Positions 33,711-42,466 of a stretch of 64,000 bases of DNA are shown here, piece after piece. Each line of letters opens with the position of its first letter. The first letter of the stretch is position 1. This DNA comes from Gemmatimonadaceae bacterium (GTDB lineage Bacteria > Gemmatimonadota > Gemmatimonadetes > Gemmatimonadales > Gemmatimonadaceae), in the NCBI GenBank assembly GCA_036003045.1, contig DASYSS010000099.1, forward strand, positions 62,001-126,000, given 5' to 3'. The notes under the pieces were generated by a model. That model saw only the letters and a list, made by a program, of their open reading frames with translations. It had not been told where the DNA came from and searched no databases. The position numbers and the translations under genes were made by a program.

Positions 33711-34760
33711 ATGGCATCAGAGCAGCTCAACAAGCGTGAGCGCCGCGTGCTCGAGGCCGTGATCCGAAGTTACGTGGAGACTGCGGAGCCGGCGGGCTCG
33801 CGGACTCTCTCCAAGCGGTTCGGTCTCGGCGTGTCCCCGGCGACGATCCGCAACACGATGAGCGACCTCGAAAACAAGGGGTTTCTCTTCCATCCGCACA
33901 CGTCGGCGGGGCGCGTTCCGACGAACAAGGCCTACCGCGCGTACGTCGATTCGCTCTTGAGCTTGCCGCCGCTCCGGGCGGTGGAAACCGAACGTCTGAT
34001 CGAAGAGATCACGGGCGCCAACGCGTCTCCGATCGAGATGGTGCTTCGACGCGCCGCGCAGACGCTCGGCGTTCTGACACAGGAATTGGGCGTCGCTCTC
34101 GGACCCCGTCTCGATCACTCCATCTTGCGTCGGCTCGAGCTGGTACGAGTGAGCAGCGAGCGAATGCTCATGGTGCTCACGCTCGACGGCGGCATGGTGC
34201 GTACGGTGTTCGTCGAGGTTCCGGTCGACATCGCCGACACAGCGCTCGGCGCCGTGACGGCGGTGCTCAATGAGCGCCTGGCCGGTCTGACACTCGGCCA
34301 GATTCGCGGATCGCTGCCGGAGCGACTGCGCGACAGCAGCTCCGATCCACGCGCCGCGGAGCTGTTGAACATCTTCGTGCAAGAAGGCGAACAGTTGTTC
34401 GAGGCGGCGATGCCGATCTCCGACGCGCAGCCCGTACTGTTCGGCTCGACGTCGTCGCTCACGGAACAGCCCGAGTTTTCGGCCGCCGATCGGCTGCGCC
34501 GTCTGCTGGAGCTGACCGAAACGCCGCACGCGCTGGGTGAGACGATGCGCAAGCGCGTGCACGCGCCTGGCATCTCGATCACGATCGGCGCGGAACACGA
34601 CGACCCGCGGCTGGAAGACTTCACCGTCGTCACGGCGGAGTATCACATCGGACCGTTGGCGGGCGTGATCGGCGTGATCGGTCCGACGCGCATGCCGTAC
34701 GACAAGGTGATCGCGCTGGTGAGCCATACGTCGCGACTGCTCAGCGACCTTCTCGAGTAA
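33711..34760 (+). CDS. hrcA: Heat-inducible transcription repressor HrcA
   Basis: HrcA normally represses groE and dnaK operons by binding CIRCE elements. The 349-residue product has the N-terminal winged helix (LNKRERRVLEAVIRSYVETA; GLGVSPATIRNTMSDLENKG; HTSAGRVPTNKAYRAYVDSL), and the family's C-terminal dimerisation and GAF-like domains with GVIGVIGPTRMPYDKVIALV. The ATG at 33711 fits the family; an earlier in-frame ATG at 33699 is inside the hemW end. dnaJ follows at once, without grpE or dnaK. No CIRCE was seen in the window, so its targets must be elsewhere. Confidence 0.93.
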   Translation: MASEQLNKRERRVLEAVIRSYVETAEPAGSRTLSKRFGLGVSPATIRNTMSDLENKGFLFHPHTSAGRVPTNKAYRAYVDSLLSLPPLRAVETERLIEEITGANASPIEMVLRRAAQTLGVLTQELGVALGPRLDHSILRRLELVRVSSERMLMVLTLDGGMVRTVFVEVPVDIADTALGAVTAVLNERLAGLTLGQIRGSLPERLRDSSSDPRAAELLNIFVQEGEQLFEAAMPISDAQPVLFGSTSSLTEQPEFSAADRLRRLLELTETPHALGETMRKRVHAPGISITIGAEHDDPRLEDFTVVTAEYHIGPLAGVIGVIGPTRMPYDKVIALVSHTSRLLSDLLE

Positions 34761-34764
34761 AACG

Positions 34765-35895
34765 ATGGCGGACTTTTACGGGGTTCTCGACGTTCCGCGC
34801 ACGGCGGCCGACGAAGAGATCAAGAAGGCATATCGCAAACTCGCGATGAAGTATCATCCAGACCGCAACAACGGCTCGAAGGACGCCGAGGAGCGGTTCA
34901 AGGAGATCACGGAAGCGTACGACGTGTTGCGCGATCCGCAGAAGCGCGCCGCGTACGACCGGTACGGCGAGGCGGGATTGCGCGGCGGCTCGGCGGGCTT
35001 CCACCACGTGGATCTCTCCGAAGCGCTCGGCATCTTCATGCGCGACTTCGGCGGACTGGGCGGGTTGGAATCGCTCTTCGGCGCGCGCGGCGGCGGTGAT
35101 CCGCGCGCGGGCGCCGACGTCAAGATCACGGTGCCGTTGACGCTCGCCGAAGTGTCCACGGGAGTCGAGAAGAAGATCCTCATTCGAACGCTCGAGCCGT
35201 GCGAGAAGTGCGCGGGATCGGGGGCCGAGCCGGGGTCGAAGGCACAGACGTGCGCGACCTGTCAGGGACAGGGAGAAGTGCGGCGCGCGCAGCGCTCCTT
35301 CTTCGGGCAGTTCGTCAGCGTCGTCACCTGTCCGACTTGTCACGGTGAAGGGAAAGTCGTGAGCTCCCCGTGCAAGGCGTGCCGGGGCGAAGGAAGGCTG
35401 CGCGGCGAGCGCGAGCTGACCGTACAGATTCCGGCGGGCGTCGCGACGGGGCAGTACATGACACTGCGCGATGCCGGCAACGCCGGCCTGCGCGGCGGCC
35501 AGCGCGGCGACGTGCACGTGCTCTTCGAGGTCGCGGACGATCCGCGCTTCGAGCGCGACGGCGAGGACCTCTACACCGAAGTGCTCGCGACCTACCCGCA
35601 GCTCGCGCTCGGCTCGCAGGTGAGCGTGCCGACCGTCTCCGGTCACACCACGCTGGACGTCCCGGCGGGAACGCAGAGCGGCCAGGTCTTTCACCTGCGC
35701 GGACGCGGACTGCCGCGCGTCAACGCCAACGGCACGGGCGATCTGCACGTGCGCGTCCAACTCTGGACGCCGGAGCGTCTCACGGAGGAAGAGCGCCAGA
35801 TCATCGCGCGGCTGAGCGAGCTGCAGCCCGGCGTGCCGGCCGACGGCCGGTCGAAGGGCTTTTGGGCGAAGATGAAAGAAGCCCTCGGTGCGTGA
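34765..35895 (+). CDS. dnaJ: Chaperone DnaJ
   Basis: DnaJ delivers substrates to DnaK and stimulates its ATPase. The 376-residue protein has the J domain (DFYGVLDVPRTAADEEIKKA, HPDRN motif), a short Gly-rich link, and the zinc domain with four CxxCxGxG-type repeats (CEKCAGSG, CATCQGQG, CPTCHGEG, CKACRGEG), then the two C-terminal beta domains. It starts 4 bases after hrcA and is overlapped by the prmA start (GTGA), forming a heat-shock unit. Confidence 0.97.
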   Translation: MADFYGVLDVPRTAADEEIKKAYRKLAMKYHPDRNNGSKDAEERFKEITEAYDVLRDPQKRAAYDRYGEAGLRGGSAGFHHVDLSEALGIFMRDFGGLGGLESLFGARGGGDPRAGADVKITVPLTLAEVSTGVEKKILIRTLEPCEKCAGSGAEPGSKAQTCATCQGQGEVRRAQRSFFGQFVSVVTCPTCHGEGKVVSSPCKACRGEGRLRGERELTVQIPAGVATGQYMTLRDAGNAGLRGGQRGDVHVLFEVADDPRFERDGEDLYTEVLATYPQLALGSQVSVPTVSGHTTLDVPAGTQSGQVFHLRGRGLPRVNANGTGDLHVRVQLWTPERLTEEERQIIARLSELQPGVPADGRSKGFWAKMKEALGA

Positions 35896-36734
35896 CGAAA
35901 GAAACGCGGGACGCCGCGTGGATCACGGTTCGGATCTCACCAGGCGCGCGACGCGACGACGTGCTCGCCGCGCTCTTCGAGGCGGGCGCGGCAGGAGTTC
36001 AGGAGTTTCCTGACGCTCTCGTAACGCACGCCCACGGGCTCGCCGACGCGAGCCGCCTCGAGCGCGCCGCGCTGGCGATCGCAAGCGACGTCGTCGTGCA
36101 GACCGAGCCGCTCGCGATCAGCGATTGGTCGGAGCGGTGGAAACATGCGCTCAGGGCGCAGCGCGTCGGCCGGCTCACGATCGCGCCGCCGTGGCTCGGC
36201 CACGGCCTCGACCCCGCGACGACCATCGTGATCGAACCTGGAATGGCATTCGGGACGGGCGACCACGCGACGACGCAATCCGTCGTTCGGCTGCTTCAGA
36301 ACGTCGCGCGCGACGGCGATCGTGTCGCCGATGTCGGCACCGGCAGCGCGGTGTTGGCGATCGCCGCCGCGAAACTCGGCGCCTCGCGTGTCGTGGCCAT
36401 CGAGCTCGACCCCGACGCAATCGAGAACGCCGAAGAAAACGTGCGCCGCAACGGCGTCGACGATCGCGTGTCCGTCGTCGAGGGAGACGCCGCCTCGCTG
36501 CTGCCGCTCGTCGCGCCCGTGCGCATCGTGACGGCGAACATCATTTCCTCGGTGCTGATCGACCTGCTGCCGACGATGAGGACCGCACTCGACGTCGACG
36601 GGTGCGCGATTCTGAGCGGAATTCTCACTTCCGAACGGGCCCTGATGCTCGATCGGCTCGCCGCGGCGGGATGGCGCATCGTGGAAGAAATCGAAGAGGG
36701 CGAGTGGTGGAGCGCGACCGTCGAGCCGCGATAG
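35892..36734 (+). CDS. prmA: Ribosomal protein L11 methyltransferase
   Basis: PrmA methylates L11 using S-adenosylmethionine. The 280-residue protein has the N-terminal substrate domain (WITVRISPGARRDDVLAALF), the linker with PPWLGHGLDPATTIVIEPGMAFGTGDHAT, motif I ADVGTGSAVLAIAAAKLG, the acidic VVAIELDPDAIENAEEN, and a NIISSVL tetrapeptide in place of the common NILA-type motif. The GTG at 35892 overlaps the dnaJ stop. dnaJ-prmA-rsmE is a common bacterial order. Confidence 0.93.
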   Translation: MTKETRDAAWITVRISPGARRDDVLAALFEAGAAGVQEFPDALVTHAHGLADASRLERAALAIASDVVVQTEPLAISDWSERWKHALRAQRVGRLTIAPPWLGHGLDPATTIVIEPGMAFGTGDHATTQSVVRLLQNVARDGDRVADVGTGSAVLAIAAAKLGASRVVAIELDPDAIENAEENVRRNGVDDRVSVVEGDAASLLPLVAPVRIVTANIISSVLIDLLPTMRTALDVDGCAILSGILTSERALMLDRLAAAGWRIVEEIEEGEWWSATVEPR

Positions 36735-37447
36735 CGACCTTCTACTGCGAAGGCCCGCTCGTCGCGGGCATTCCGGTCACGCCGAGCGATGACGTGCGCA
36801 ATCACCTGCGAGCGCGTCGGCTCGGTGACGGCGACACCGTTCAGCTCACGAATGGCGAAGGGCTACTCGGAGCGGCGACGCTCCGAGCCCGAGGCAAACG
36901 CGATCTCGAGTTGGCGGTGTCGTCAGTCAAGAACGTCGCGCGACAGCCGGCGATTCATCTGCGTGCCCCAGTCGCCGACCGCGATCGCATGCTCTGGCTC
37001 GCCGAAAAATCGACGGAGCTCGAGGTCGCGAGTTGGCAGGGCGTACGCTTCCGTCGCTCGGCAAGCGTGACTCAGCGCGGCGAAGGGACGGGGTTCTCGG
37101 CGAAACTGCGCGCGCGCATGGTATCCGCGGTCGAGCAATCGGGCGGGGCGTGGTTGCCGTCCATCCTCCCCGACGGCGATGTGGAATCGCTTACGCAGGA
37201 GCCGTCGCTTCGCGTCGTGATGGACGCGGGCGGTGACCCGCTGCTCTCGGTGATCGGGCAGAACGCAGCCGACGGCATCATCTTGTTGGTGGGACCGGAG
37301 GGCGGCATCGAAGATGAAGAGCGTACGATGCTCGAGCACGCCGGCTGGGGTCGTGCGAGTCTGGGCGCATCGACGCTTCGCTTCGAGACGGCGGCGGTGG
37401 CGGCAATCGCCGTCGCCCGCGCCGCACAATGTTCACGGGAGCGCTAG
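36707..37447 (+). CDS. rsmE: 16S rRNA m3U1498 methyltransferase RsmE
   Basis: RsmE is a SPOUT-fold methyltransferase acting on helix 44 of 16S rRNA. The 246-residue product has the PUA-like N-terminal domain (DVRNHLRARRLGDGDTVQLT) and the knotted SAM site (ILLVGPEGGIEDEERTMLEH; GRASLGASTLRFETAAVAAI). The start is uncertain: GTG 36707 or 36704, both within the last 31 bases of prmA. The gene ends directly before the hinT ATG. Confidence 0.9.
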   Translation: MERDRRAAIATFYCEGPLVAGIPVTPSDDVRNHLRARRLGDGDTVQLTNGEGLLGAATLRARGKRDLELAVSSVKNVARQPAIHLRAPVADRDRMLWLAEKSTELEVASWQGVRFRRSASVTQRGEGTGFSAKLRARMVSAVEQSGGAWLPSILPDGDVESLTQEPSLRVVMDAGGDPLLSVIGQNAADGIILLVGPEGGIEDEERTMLEHAGWGRASLGASTLRFETAAVAAIAVARAAQCSRER

Positions 37448-37789
37448 ATGGCCGACGACTGCATCTTCTGCCGCATCGTACGGCGCGAGATTCCGGCGAC
37501 GATCGTCCACGAGGACGGCCATTGCGTCGCCATTCGCGACATCAATCCCCAGGCGCCGGTGCACGTCGTGATCATCGCGCGGGATCACGTTGCGTCGCTC
37601 GACGATGCCTCGGACGCGGCGCAGCTCGGCGCGCTGTCGATCGCGGCGCGTGACATCGCGCGCAACGAAAAAATCGCCAAGTCCGGCTATCGCACCGTGG
37701 TCAACACGAATTCGGACGGCGGGCAGACGGTGTTCCATCTTCACATGCACTTGCTCGGCGGGCGCCACATGACTTGGCCGCCGGGATAG
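37448..37789 (+). CDS. HIT-family nucleoside phosphoramidase (HinT-like)
   Basis: The 113-residue protein has the HinT layout: CIFCRIVRREIPATIVHEDG at the start and the histidine triad HLHMHLLGGRHM at the end. Such enzymes cleave AMP from adenylated lysine or other amines. It begins directly after the rsmE stop and is convergent with the flavoprotein gene, with a six-base gap. Confidence 0.93.
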   Translation: MADDCIFCRIVRREIPATIVHEDGHCVAIRDINPQAPVHVVIIARDHVASLDDASDAAQLGALSIAARDIARNEKIAKSGYRTVVNTNSDGGQTVFHLHMHLLGGRHMTWPPG

Positions 37790-37795
37790 GCGAAG

Positions 37796-38995
37796 TCAGT
37801 CGAGACCGAGCACGAGTCGACGGGCTCGCTCGTCGCTTGGGCCGAAGGGGCCGAGGCCGACGGCGTCGGGAAATCCCGAGGGATCCTGCGCCCATCGAGG
37901 AAACACGCGAGCGCGCCGCGCGTCGGCCTCGGGGCCGCCGGACCAGATCAACTGGTACATCCACTGATGAATACGATGGAGCGCGCGCGAGTACTCGTCG
38001 TGGCGACGTGCATAGGCGCCGAGCGCGGCGTTCCAGTCGTCCGTCTCGCGTAGCTCCGTGGACAACGCTTCGACGTCGAGCATCGTGAGCGACAAGCCGC
38101 ACCCCCACGATGGATCGGACGCGGCGGCCGCATCGCCGATCAGCGCGACGCCGTCTCGTGCCGGCGAGTCCACCCACCGATCGGCTCCGTCGAACTCGGC
38201 GAGCGGTCCGATCGACTCGACTCCCTCGAGCCAGTCGCTCGGAATTCCGACGGCCCGGACGAGTTCGAGAAACTCGGGGACCTTGTTCTTGCCGCTCAAC
38301 CCGCGGCGGCCGCCGGCGCCCGGATAGATGAAATACGTTCTCGACTTCCTGTCGCCGAGCGGCGCCCAGAACGTCGCGATGCCGGGGCCGACGCAGAGAA
38401 AAGCCGATCGCTCGGGGACGTTGGTGCCTTGAAGGAGCGTGCCTGCCACGACTAGCAGATCGGGGTCCTGTTGCGTGTCGAAGCCGCACCACGATCGCAT
38501 CTGCGACGCCCGGCCGTCGGCGCCGACGACGATTCTGCCGGTCGCCACGTGTCGTTGCCCGTCGTGCTCGAACGTCACCGATGGCATTTTGCCGGCCCCG
38601 CGCTCCACGCCGAGAACGGTCGCGCCCCGCCTGACGTCCGCGCCCGACGCAACGGCCCGTCCGATGACGGCTTCCTGGAGCGCCGGGTGGAAGATGTTGA
38701 GCATCGAATCGCCGCCCGGCGTCGTGGAGCGCATGTCGCGGATCGGTAAGGGTTGCCCCATCGAGTACTGACACCAGTTTGGTGCGAGGTGTCCTCCCGC
38801 GGCGATGAGGTCGTCGTAGAGGCCGAGGCGCTTGGCGGCGGCGACGCCCCACGCCAGCATGTTTTCGCCGCGAACTCGATCCTTGAATCGCGTCTCTCGC
38901 TCGAGCACGAGAACCGACCGGCCGGCCCGGGCGAGTTGGTCCGCGAACGCGGATCCGCCAAAACCGCCGCCGACCACGACCGCGTCGTATGTCAT
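37796..38995 (-). CDS. FAD-dependent oxidoreductase (geranylgeranyl reductase/PHBH-like)
   Basis: The 399-residue protein has the FAD-binding N-terminus AVVVGGGFGGSAFADQLARA, the arginine-containing ERETRFKDRVRGE segment, the middle motif IVVGADGRASQMR, and the GD motif VALIGDAAAASDPSWGCGLS. This is the PHBH-type flavoprotein fold shared by geranylgeranyl reductases, halogenases and aromatic hydroxylases. The halogenase WxWxIP motif is missing. Substrate is unknown. It is on the minus strand between plus-strand units, next to tRNA-Arg. Confidence 0.85.
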   Translation of the reverse strand: MTYDAVVVGGGFGGSAFADQLARAGRSVLVLERETRFKDRVRGENMLAWGVAAAKRLGLYDDLIAAGGHLAPNWCQYSMGQPLPIRDMRSTTPGGDSMLNIFHPALQEAVIGRAVASGADVRRGATVLGVERGAGKMPSVTFEHDGQRHVATGRIVVGADGRASQMRSWCGFDTQQDPDLLVVAGTLLQGTNVPERSAFLCVGPGIATFWAPLGDRKSRTYFIYPGAGGRRGLSGKNKVPEFLELVRAVGIPSDWLEGVESIGPLAEFDGADRWVDSPARDGVALIGDAAAASDPSWGCGLSLTMLDVEALSTELRETDDWNAALGAYARRHDEYSRALHRIHQWMYQLIWSGGPEADARRARVFPRWAQDPSGFPDAVGLGPFGPSDERARRLVLGLD

Positions 38996-39141
38996 CGCTC
39001 CTCCGGGGTGGAACCGCTGACGAAGCTCAGTCGGTCAGCGACGCAAAACGTTACGACGACGCGAGAGGTTCCGGATTGGTTCGCGCGCTTCTTGCGCAGC
39101 GCCGAGACTGTTCGGAGGGGGGAGGGGGAGGGGGACCGCGA

Positions 39142-39215
39142 TGCGCCCAGAGGGACTCGAACCCCCAACCTTCTGATCCGAAGTCAGATGCTCTATCCAA
39201 TTGAGCTATGGGCGC
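39142..39215 (-). tRNA. tRNA-Arg (anticodon TCG)
   Basis: The complement folds as a 74-base cloverleaf: acceptor GCGCCCA/TGGGCGC with discriminator A, D arm GCTCAATTGGATAGAGC, anticodon stem TCTGA/TCAGA with loop CTTCGGA (TCG, arginine), and T arm GGGGGTTCGAGTCCCTC. No CCA is encoded. Confidence 0.95.
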
Positions 39216-39226
39216 AGACGTCCTGA

Positions 39227-39253
39227 ACGGAGAATTCCGCCGGAATTCTCCGT
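39227..39253. repeat. Perfect 27-base inverted repeat upstream of tRNA-Arg
   Basis: ACGGAGAATTCCG (39227-39239) and CGGAATTCTCCGT (39241-39253) are perfect reverse complements separated by one base. No T tract follows on either strand, so it is not an ordinary terminator. It lies 12 bases from the 5' end of tRNA-Arg on the minus strand and about 38 bases before the rpsU promoter on the plus strand. Confidence 0.7.
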
Positions 39254-39290
39254 CGAGGAACGATCGGTAAACTGGCGGAGCGAAGCCGAG

Positions 39291-39320
39291 TTGACAAGTC
39301 GCCGTTTCAACCCATAAGTT
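39291..39320 (+). promoter_or_regulatory. Predicted rpsU operon promoter
   Basis: A perfect TTGACA at 39291-39296, 18 bases, TAAGTT at 39315-39320. The start site is expected near 39327, leaving a 50-base leader with a small GGCG/CGCC hairpin (about 39341-39356) and then the ribosome site AGGGGGGAGAG. Confidence 0.65.
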
Positions 39321-39376
39321 TAACGGCTTGCTTCACTTATCAGGCGCTCAAACGCCGCAAAGGGGGGAGAGTCAGT

Positions 39377-39565
39377 TTGTCGGAAGTCATCATCCACGAC
39401 GATGAAAATTTCGAGCGGGCACTCAAGCGCTTCAAGAAGAAGTGCGAAAAGGCCGGCATCTTGTCGGACCTGAGGAAGCACCGCCACTACGAAAAGCCGA
39501 GCGAACGTCGGAAGCGAAAGCTCAACGCCGCGATCCGGAAGAACCGTCGCACGCGCCACGGCTAA
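39377..39565 (+). CDS. rpsU: Ribosomal protein S21
   Basis: The 62-residue basic protein matches S21: [20 protein letters not shown], then [36 protein letters not shown]21 helps mRNA base-pair with 16S rRNA during initiation. The start codon is TTG at 39377, fixed by the AGGGGGGAGAG ribosome site and by the conserved N-terminus. The yqeY gene begins directly after its stop. Confidence 0.96.
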   Translation: MSEVIIHDDENFERALKRFKKKCEKAGILSDLRKHRHYEKPSERRKRKLNAAIRKNRRTRHG

Positions 39566-40024
39566 ATGGGCGCGGCACTACTCGCGCGTCTGCAAGGCGA
39601 TCTGACCGCCGCCCGAAAGGCGCAGGACAAGGCGCAGGTCCTGTTGCTGGGCACCATCCTCGCCGACGCGAGGAATCGCGAGATCGAGCTCAAGCGAGAC
39701 CTCACCGACGACGACGTCGTCGATGTGGTGCGCCGAGGCGTCAAGAAGCGGCGCGAGTCGGTGGACATGTACGACAAGGGCGGGCGTACCGACTTAGCGG
39801 CGATTGAACGGGCCGAACTGGATCTGCTCGCCAAGTACCTTCCCGTGGCCGTCGACGACACGGAGATCCGCGCCGCGGTCGTCGCCGCGATCGAAGGCGG
39901 CGCGGCCAACGTCGGCGCGGTGATGGGCAAGGTGATGGGCCAGTTCAAGGGACGCGCCGAGGGCAGCGTGATCAACACCATCGTGCGCGAAGAGCTGGCG
40001 GCACGAGCGTCCCGCACGAGCTGA
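39566..40024 (+). CDS. GatB/YqeY domain protein
   Basis: The 152-residue protein matches YqeY: LLARLQGDLTAARKAQDKAQ, VVRRGVKKRRESVDMYDKGG, LLAKYLPVAVDDTEIRAAVV, and VMGKVMGQFKGRAEGSVIN. It shares the tail domain of the GatB amidotransferase subunit, which suggests tRNA binding, but its role is unproven. The rpsU-yqeY order is common in bacteria. Confidence 0.93.
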   Translation: MGAALLARLQGDLTAARKAQDKAQVLLLGTILADARNREIELKRDLTDDDVVDVVRRGVKKRRESVDMYDKGGRTDLAAIERAELDLLAKYLPVAVDDTEIRAAVVAAIEGGAANVGAVMGKVMGQFKGRAEGSVINTIVREELAARASRTS

Positions 40025-40075
40025 GGCGCAGGCCCCGCACGCTCTCGTTCGCGCGTCAGTGAGGAAGCATCTGCC

Positions 40076-42466
40076 GTGAACGCGCACGCGCTGAACATTC
40101 TCGAGCTCCCGCGCGTCCTCGACGTCGTCGCCGGTTCCGCGACGTCGGAGCTTGGCGCCGAACACGTGCGCGGGCTCACCCCGGCGGCCGACGCCGCCCA
40201 CCTCGACCGCGAACACGCGCGAGTCGCCGCGATGCGCGCCGCGGCCGGCGGCGACGACGCGTGGCGCCCGCACCCCGTTCCCGACCTCGCCACCCCGCTG
40301 AACCGGTTGCGAGTCGAAGGCGCCGCGTGGAGCGGCCCCGATCTCGTCGCGGGAGCCGTGCTCCTCCGTTCGTCGCGCTTGACACAGGCCGAGTTGCGCG
40401 ACGCGCGGCGGCCGGCCGTGGTGGGCGCAGTGCTCTCGCCCTTGCTCGACGCGCTCTTCGCGCAGCCGTCGGTCGAGGCGGCGATCGACAAGGCGCTGCA
40501 GGACGACGGCGTGGTCAAGGACGACGCGTCGCCCGCGCTCCGGCACCTCCGTCGCGAGCTGCGCGCCGCCCACGATACGCTCATTCGCATTCTCGAACGC
40601 GAGATGGAGCGTCTCGACTCGCATCATCGCGTGCCCGATGCCTCGCTGACCGTGCGCAACGGCCGCTACGTCATTCCCGTGCGGCGTGGCGGCCAAGTCG
40701 CGGCCGGCGGCATCGTCCACGATACCTCGGCCACGGGCGGCACGCTGTTCGTCGAGCCGGCGGCGGCGGTGGAGTTCGGAAACCGGATCCGCGAGTTGGA
40801 ATACGAGGAGATCGCGGAGGTCGATCGCATTCTGCTCGCCCTCACCGACACGCTGCGGCCGCACCGCGATTCAATGATCGCGGCGTTCGCCGCGTTGGTC
40901 GAGCTGGACAGCTTGTTCGCGCGGGCGCGCTTCGCGGACACCTATCAGTGCGCCCCGGCACACCTCGTCGACGCGCGAGCAGGATTCAAGATCCACGACG
41001 GGCGGCATCCGCTCCTGCTCGCGCAGGGCGTGAATGTGGTCCCGTTCGACCTGGCGATGACCGCCAACGAGCGAACGCTCCTCGTGTCGGGGCCGAACAC
41101 GGGCGGCAAGACCGTGCTGCTCAAAGCGCTCGGGCTGCTCTCGGCCCTCGCGCAGTCAGGCGTGCCGGCGCCGGTCGGCGCCGGATCCAGCATCCCGCGC
41201 TTCGACGACGTGTTCGCCGACGTAGGCGACGAGCAATCGATCGAGGCGAGTCTGTCCACGTTCAGCGCCCACGTGAAGAACCTCGGCGAGATTCTTCGCC
41301 TCGCGACCGCCCACTCGCTCGTGCTGATCGACGAGCTCGGGTCGGGCACGGACCCGACGGAGGGCGCGGCACTCGGGTGGGCGATTCTCGAGAACCTCAC
41401 GTCGCGTGGGACGCTCACGGTCGCGACGACGCATCTCGGCGCGTTGAAGGAACTGGCCGGACAGGTGGACGGAGTCGTGAACGCGTCGCTCCAATTCGAC
41501 GCGGCCGCGCTCGCGCCCACGTATCGGTTGATCAAGGGTGTGCCCGGGCGATCGTACGGCATCTCGATCGCGCGCCGATTGCTCCTCCCCGACAGCGTGG
41601 TCGAGCGCGCCGAAGAGCGTGTGCCGCAACGCGAGCGCGAGTTGGCCGCGCTGGTCGAGCAGCTCGAGCGCCGCGACGAGGAGCTCGCCGCGCGCGAACG
41701 CGAAGCCGCCGTGATCCTCGAGGACGCGCGGCAGCGAATGGCGAATCTGGGGCAACGCGAGCGGAACGTCCGCGAACGAGAGCGCGTCGCCGAACGCGAC
41801 GCGCGGCAGGACACGCGTCGGTATCTCCTGGACGCACGCGCCGAGATCGAGCGCACGATCCGCGACCTCAAAGCGCGCGCGGCCGGTGAGCTCGACGAAG
41901 CCGGGCGTGAAGCGCGCCAACGCGCCGAGCAACTCGCGGCGAAGCAAAACGTCGAGCTCGAGCGCCTCGAGCGCGAAGAGTCGAACGTCAAACGCCGGGA
42001 CACGCCGCGCGAGGTCAAGTCCGGGGCGATTGCCGCCGGCTCGCCGGTCGCCGTCGCGACGCTCGGCGGCAAGATCGGCCGCGTGATGGAGCTGCGCGAC
42101 GGCGACGCCGTGGTGGTCGTCGGCGCGCTCAAGCTGACCGTCGAGCGCTCGTCGCTCACCCCGGTCGAGGCCACCGAGTTGCACGAGGTGAGCGGCTGGA
42201 CAGGAGATCTGCCGGACGTGCACGTTCCGTCGGAGATCGACGTGCGCGGCTTGCGGCCCGACGAGGCCGAGGCGGCGGTGCTTCAAGCTCTCGACGGCGC
42301 GGTGCGGGCGGATTTGCGAATGCTCCGAATCATCCACGGGAAGGGGACCGGCGCGCTGCGCGACCGCGTGGGCGAAATGCTGCGCAAGGACACGCGCGTC
42401 CGTGAGTTTCGACTTGGCGCGTGGAACGAGGGCGGTGCCGGCGTGACCGTGGCGGAGCTGGCGTGA
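40076..42466 (+). CDS. mutS2: Endonuclease MutS2
   Basis: MutS2 restrains homologous recombination and, in Bacillus, rescues collided ribosomes. The 796-residue protein lacks the mismatch-reading domain of MutS. It has the core (YVIPVRRGGQVAAGGIVHDT), Walker A VSGPNTGGKTVLLKALGLLS, the DVGDEQSIEASLSTFSAH signature, Walker B LIDELGSGTDPTEGAA, a long Glu/Arg coiled coil at about 515-650, and a C-terminal Smr nuclease domain (EIDVRGLRPDEAEAAVLQAL; IIHGKGTGALR). The GTG start at 40076 fits the family; the end overlaps dnaG by GTGA. Confidence 0.95.
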   Translation: MNAHALNILELPRVLDVVAGSATSELGAEHVRGLTPAADAAHLDREHARVAAMRAAAGGDDAWRPHPVPDLATPLNRLRVEGAAWSGPDLVAGAVLLRSSRLTQAELRDARRPAVVGAVLSPLLDALFAQPSVEAAIDKALQDDGVVKDDASPALRHLRRELRAAHDTLIRILEREMERLDSHHRVPDASLTVRNGRYVIPVRRGGQVAAGGIVHDTSATGGTLFVEPAAAVEFGNRIRELEYEEIAEVDRILLALTDTLRPHRDSMIAAFAALVELDSLFARARFADTYQCAPAHLVDARAGFKIHDGRHPLLLAQGVNVVPFDLAMTANERTLLVSGPNTGGKTVLLKALGLLSALAQSGVPAPVGAGSSIPRFDDVFADVGDEQSIEASLSTFSAHVKNLGEILRLATAHSLVLIDELGSGTDPTEGAALGWAILENLTSRGTLTVATTHLGALKELAGQVDGVVNASLQFDAAALAPTYRLIKGVPGRSYGISIARRLLLPDSVVERAEERVPQRERELAALVEQLERRDEELAAREREAAVILEDARQRMANLGQRERNVRERERVAERDARQDTRRYLLDARAEIERTIRDLKARAAGELDEAGREARQRAEQLAAKQNVELERLEREESNVKRRDTPREVKSGAIAAGSPVAVATLGGKIGRVMELRDGDAVVVVGALKLTVERSSLTPVEATELHEVSGWTGDLPDVHVPSEIDVRGLRPDEAEAAVLQALDGAVRADLRMLRIIHGKGTGALRDRVGEMLRKDTRVREFRLGAWNEGGAGVTVAELA

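Noticed and set aside
33600-33711. CIRCE element for HrcA
   Set aside because: No TTAGCACTC/GAGTGCTAA-like halves in this region.
39227-39253. Terminator or phage attachment site beside tRNA-Arg
   Set aside because: No T tract on either strand, no duplicated tRNA 3' end and no integrase nearby.
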